Below, in pieces: positions 61,870 to 64,000 of a DNA stretch of 64,000 bases. The position numbers and the translations under genes are program-made. The stretch is from NCBI GenBank assembly GCA_013112555.1, contig JABFGK010000001.1:1524581-1588580 (forward strand). The letters run 5' to 3'. This DNA is from Planctomycetota bacterium (GTDB lineage: Bacteria; Planctomycetota; Phycisphaerae; Phycisphaerales; UBA5793). The stretch's first letter is position 1, and every line of letters begins with the position of its first letter. Under the pieces are notes generated by a model that did no database searches, was not told the DNA's origin, and worked only from the letters and a program-made list of their open reading frames with translations.

Positions 61870-64000
61870 ATGCCTGACAATACAGTAGATACGCCACAAA
61901 ACGGGGCGCAGGCACCTGAGCCTGCCGAGAATATCGTCGATCTTGAGATCGAACGTGAACTCCAGGATTCGTACCTCACCTATGCGATGAGCACGATCAT
62001 GGATCGTGCGCTGCCGGATGTGCGTGACGGTCTGAAGCCGAGCCAACGGCGAATCCTGGTGGCCATGAACGATCTGAACCTCGGCCCCCGCTCGAAGCAC
62101 CGGAAGTGTGCCAAGATCTGTGGCGACGTTTCCGGCAACTACCACCCCCACGGTGAAGGTGTGATCTACCCGACGCTGGTTCGATACGGCCAGGGTTGGG
62201 TGATGCGCGTCCCGCTGATCGACAAGCAGGGCAACTTCGGGTCGATCGACGGCGATCCCCCGGCGGCGATGCGGTATACCGAGGCCCGGATGGCCGGGGC
62301 TGCAGCCGACATGCTCGAGGATTTGAAACTCGATACCGTCGATTTCAAACCCAACTATGACGAGACGCGCAATGAGCCGGTTGTGCTGCCGAGCAAGTTC
62401 CCGAACCTGCTGGTCAATGGCTCGACGGGCATTGCCGTCGGGATGGCCTCGTCGATCCCCCCCCACAACCTCACTGAAGTCTGCAACGCGATCGAAGCAG
62501 TCATTGACGATCCGGCACTGACGCTGGATCAGTTGATGGCGATTATCCCCGGCCCGGACTTCCCGACCGGCGGCATCATCTGTGGGACGGCCGGCGTTCG
62601 TAAGGCCTACGGCACCGGCCGGGGCCGGCTCACGCTTCGTGGGCGCATGCACACCGAGGAGACTGCCAAAGGGCGGCAGCAGTTGGTCATTGACGAAATC
62701 CCGTACCACCTGGTGCAGAATACGGTCATTGACAAGATCATCGATGCCGTCAAGTCGGAGAAGATCAAAGACATCACGAATGTGCGCAACGAGTCCGGCC
62801 GTCGCAGCCGCACTCGGATCGTCATTGAGTTGAAACGGGCTGCCGATCCCGATGTCGTCGAGAATCAACTGTACCAATACACCCCACTGCAATCGACGAT
62901 CTCGATTATTAACATTGCGCTGCTTCACCGTCAGCCGCGCACGCTGAGCCTTCGTCAGATGATCGACTGTTACATTGATCACCGCATTGAAGTGATCATG
63001 AGACGGACGTCGCATCTGCTCAAGGAGGCTCGAAAGAAGGCTCACGTACTCGAGGGCCTGATTTACGCCGTGTGCGACATCGACGAAGTGATTGCCCTGA
63101 TCCGGGCCAGCCGTACCCGCGAGGAGGCGATTCAGGCCCTGATGGTGCGCCCGTTCCGTATTGCGAATGATCACCCGTACAGTGCCTCGCTGCCCGAGCG
63201 GTTGTTGGCTGCGGCCCAGACTGAAAACGGCGTGGCCCTGAGCCGGACCCAGGCCGAGGCAATCGGCCGACTGCAGTTGATTCAGTTGGTCGGATTGGAA
63301 ATCGAGAAACTGGTCAACGATTACCGCGAACTCGTCACGCAGATCGAGGACTACGAGTCGATCATTGAAAGCAAGCAGCGCAAACTCGACATCATTCGCG
63401 AAGATGTGCGCGAGATTCGACAGAAGTACGGGACGGAGCGGCTCACGGAGATCGGGCACGCAGTCACTGACCTTGACCTCGATGATCTCATCATGGAGGA
63501 AGAGGTCGTGGTGACGATCAGCCACGAAGGGTATGCGAAACGGGTACCGGTTGATACCTACCGTGAGCAGCGGCGTGGCGGTCGAGGAATCAAGGGGTCC
63601 GAGTCGAAACAAGAGGACTTCACTGAACACCTCTTTGTCTCATCAACGCACGATGATCTGCTCTGCTTTACTGATACCGGGCGCGTGTTCAAACTCAAGG
63701 TCTATGCCATCCCTGCCATGAGCCGCACGTCAAAGGGTCGGGCCATCGTCAATCTGCTGGACCTCAGACCGGGTGAGAAGGTTCGTGCGTTCCTGACGGT
63801 GCGCGACTTCGAAAAGGGTGAGGACTTCATCACCTTCGCGACAACGCGCGGGATCGTCAAGCGGACCGCGCTGAAGGACTATCGAAACGTCCACCGAGCC
63901 GGGATCATTGCGGTGACCCTCAAGGACGATGATCACCTCGTCGGGGTGTTGCACACGAGCGGCGAAGACGATCTGCTGCTGGCGACTCGCAAGGGCATGG
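61870..64000 (+). CDS. gyrA: DNA gyrase subunit A (3' partial)
   Basis: The first 710 residues of the breakage-reunion subunit; the frame is still open at the window end. The active-site Tyr is about residue 136 (DPPAAMRYTEARM). The tower and coiled-coil regions follow (LLKEARKKAHVLEGLIYAVC), and the GyrA box QRRGGRGIKGS about residue 570 distinguishes it from ParC. The quinolone region reads YHPHGEGVIYPTLVR, differing from E. coli at the Ser83 and Asp87 positions. It starts 80 bases after the methyltransferase stop. Confidence 0.96.
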   Translation, partial: MPDNTVDTPQNGAQAPEPAENIVDLEIERELQDSYLTYAMSTIMDRALPDVRDGLKPSQRRILVAMNDLNLGPRSKHRKCAKICGDVSGNYHPHGEGVIYPTLVRYGQGWVMRVPLIDKQGNFGSIDGDPPAAMRYTEARMAGAAADMLEDLKLDTVDFKPNYDETRNEPVVLPSKFPNLLVNGSTGIAVGMASSIPPHNLTEVCNAIEAVIDDPALTLDQLMAIIPGPDFPTGGIICGTAGVRKAYGTGRGRLTLRGRMHTEETAKGRQQLVIDEIPYHLVQNTVIDKIIDAVKSEKIKDITNVRNESGRRSRTRIVIELKRAADPDVVENQLYQYTPLQSTISIINIALLHRQPRTLSLRQMIDCYIDHRIEVIMRRTSHLLKEARKKAHVLEGLIYAVCDIDEVIALIRASRTREEAIQALMVRPFRIANDHPYSASLPERLLAAAQTENGVALSRTQAEAIGRLQLIQLVGLEIEKLVNDYRELVTQIEDYESIIESKQRKLDIIREDVREIRQKYGTERLTEIGHAVTDLDLDDLIMEEEVVVTISHEGYAKRVPVDTYREQRRGGRGIKGSESKQEDFTEHLFVSSTHDDLLCFTDTGRVFKLKVYAIPAMSRTSKGRAIVNLLDLRPGEKVRAFLTVRDFEKGEDFITFATTRGIVKRTALKDYRNVHRAGIIAVTLKDDDHLVGVLHTSGEDDLLLATRKGM

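Noticed and set aside
61648..63630. 660-codon minus-strand open frame opposite gyrA
   Set aside because: The plus strand encodes full gyrase motifs; the antisense product is rich in His/Arg/Asp with no domains, a known shadow effect in GC-rich genes.

Overview
The window looks like a chromosomal segment of a Planctomycetota bacterium, most likely of the Phycisphaerae type. This is an inference from gene content: RHS proteins carrying dockerin-like calcium loops, a prepilin of the planctomycete type, HAF-repeat secreted proteins, a PIN-PhoH ATPase, a lysine-rich HU protein, and several families of short GC-rich dispersed repeats in the gaps. The DNA is moderately GC-rich. Both ends cut genes: pdhA on the left and gyrA on the right. 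No rRNA, tRNA or CRISPR array was recognised.

Layout. 1-4.3 kb: the end of pdhA, then a minus-strand polymorphic-toxin locus (RHS tip with WHH nuclease, SUKH-ankyrin immunity protein, and a broken second RHS core). 4.4-7.5 kb: a fused ribH-nusB gene, ftsY and a K+-channel/RCK protein. 7.7-19.1 kb: mostly housekeeping genes (amidohydrolase-like protein, lipoprotein, YkgJ, nrdR, DUF4139 protein, HU, purN, TPR/protease/PDZ protein, PhoH, elbB, VIT transporter). 19.1-22.5 kb: a fucose-isomerase-like protein and a ribulokinase-like kinase. 22.5-26.8 kb: dispersed repeats, two small genes, a pseudopilin and an S9 peptidase lipoprotein. 26.8-28.7 kb: an IS481-type element, with inverted repeats and a 5-bp target duplication, inserted in a dispersed palindromic repeat.

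28.8-40.8 kb is a carbon/nitrogen node. It holds a pyruvate/2-oxoacid:ferredoxin oxidoreductase whose gamma subunit is fused to a GltD-like flavoprotein and a ferredoxin, a type III glutamine synthetase, glutamate dehydrogenase, and a large protein joining receiver domains to a PEP-synthase ATP-grasp module. Next come a cupin, a methyltransferase, a five-haem cytochrome c, aconitase with a divergent LysR regulator, an HMG-CoA-lyase-like protein, and a B12-binding/MeaB G-protein fusion.

50.6-60.8 kb carries four secreted proteins (two HAF-repeat proteins, an M28 peptidase and a trypsin-like protease). They are unrelated at the N-terminus but share a C-terminal domain of about 100 residues. An iron-uptake operon (DtxR-FeoA fusion plus FeoB) with a convincing promoter and overlapping inverted repeat lies among them. 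The window ends with an rRNA-methyltransferase-like gene and gyrA.

The strongest candidates for something undescribed are the shared C-terminal domain, the three-part POR fusion, the receiver/ATP-grasp protein and the lyase/B12-G-protein pair. All calls come from reading the sequence; no database search was run.
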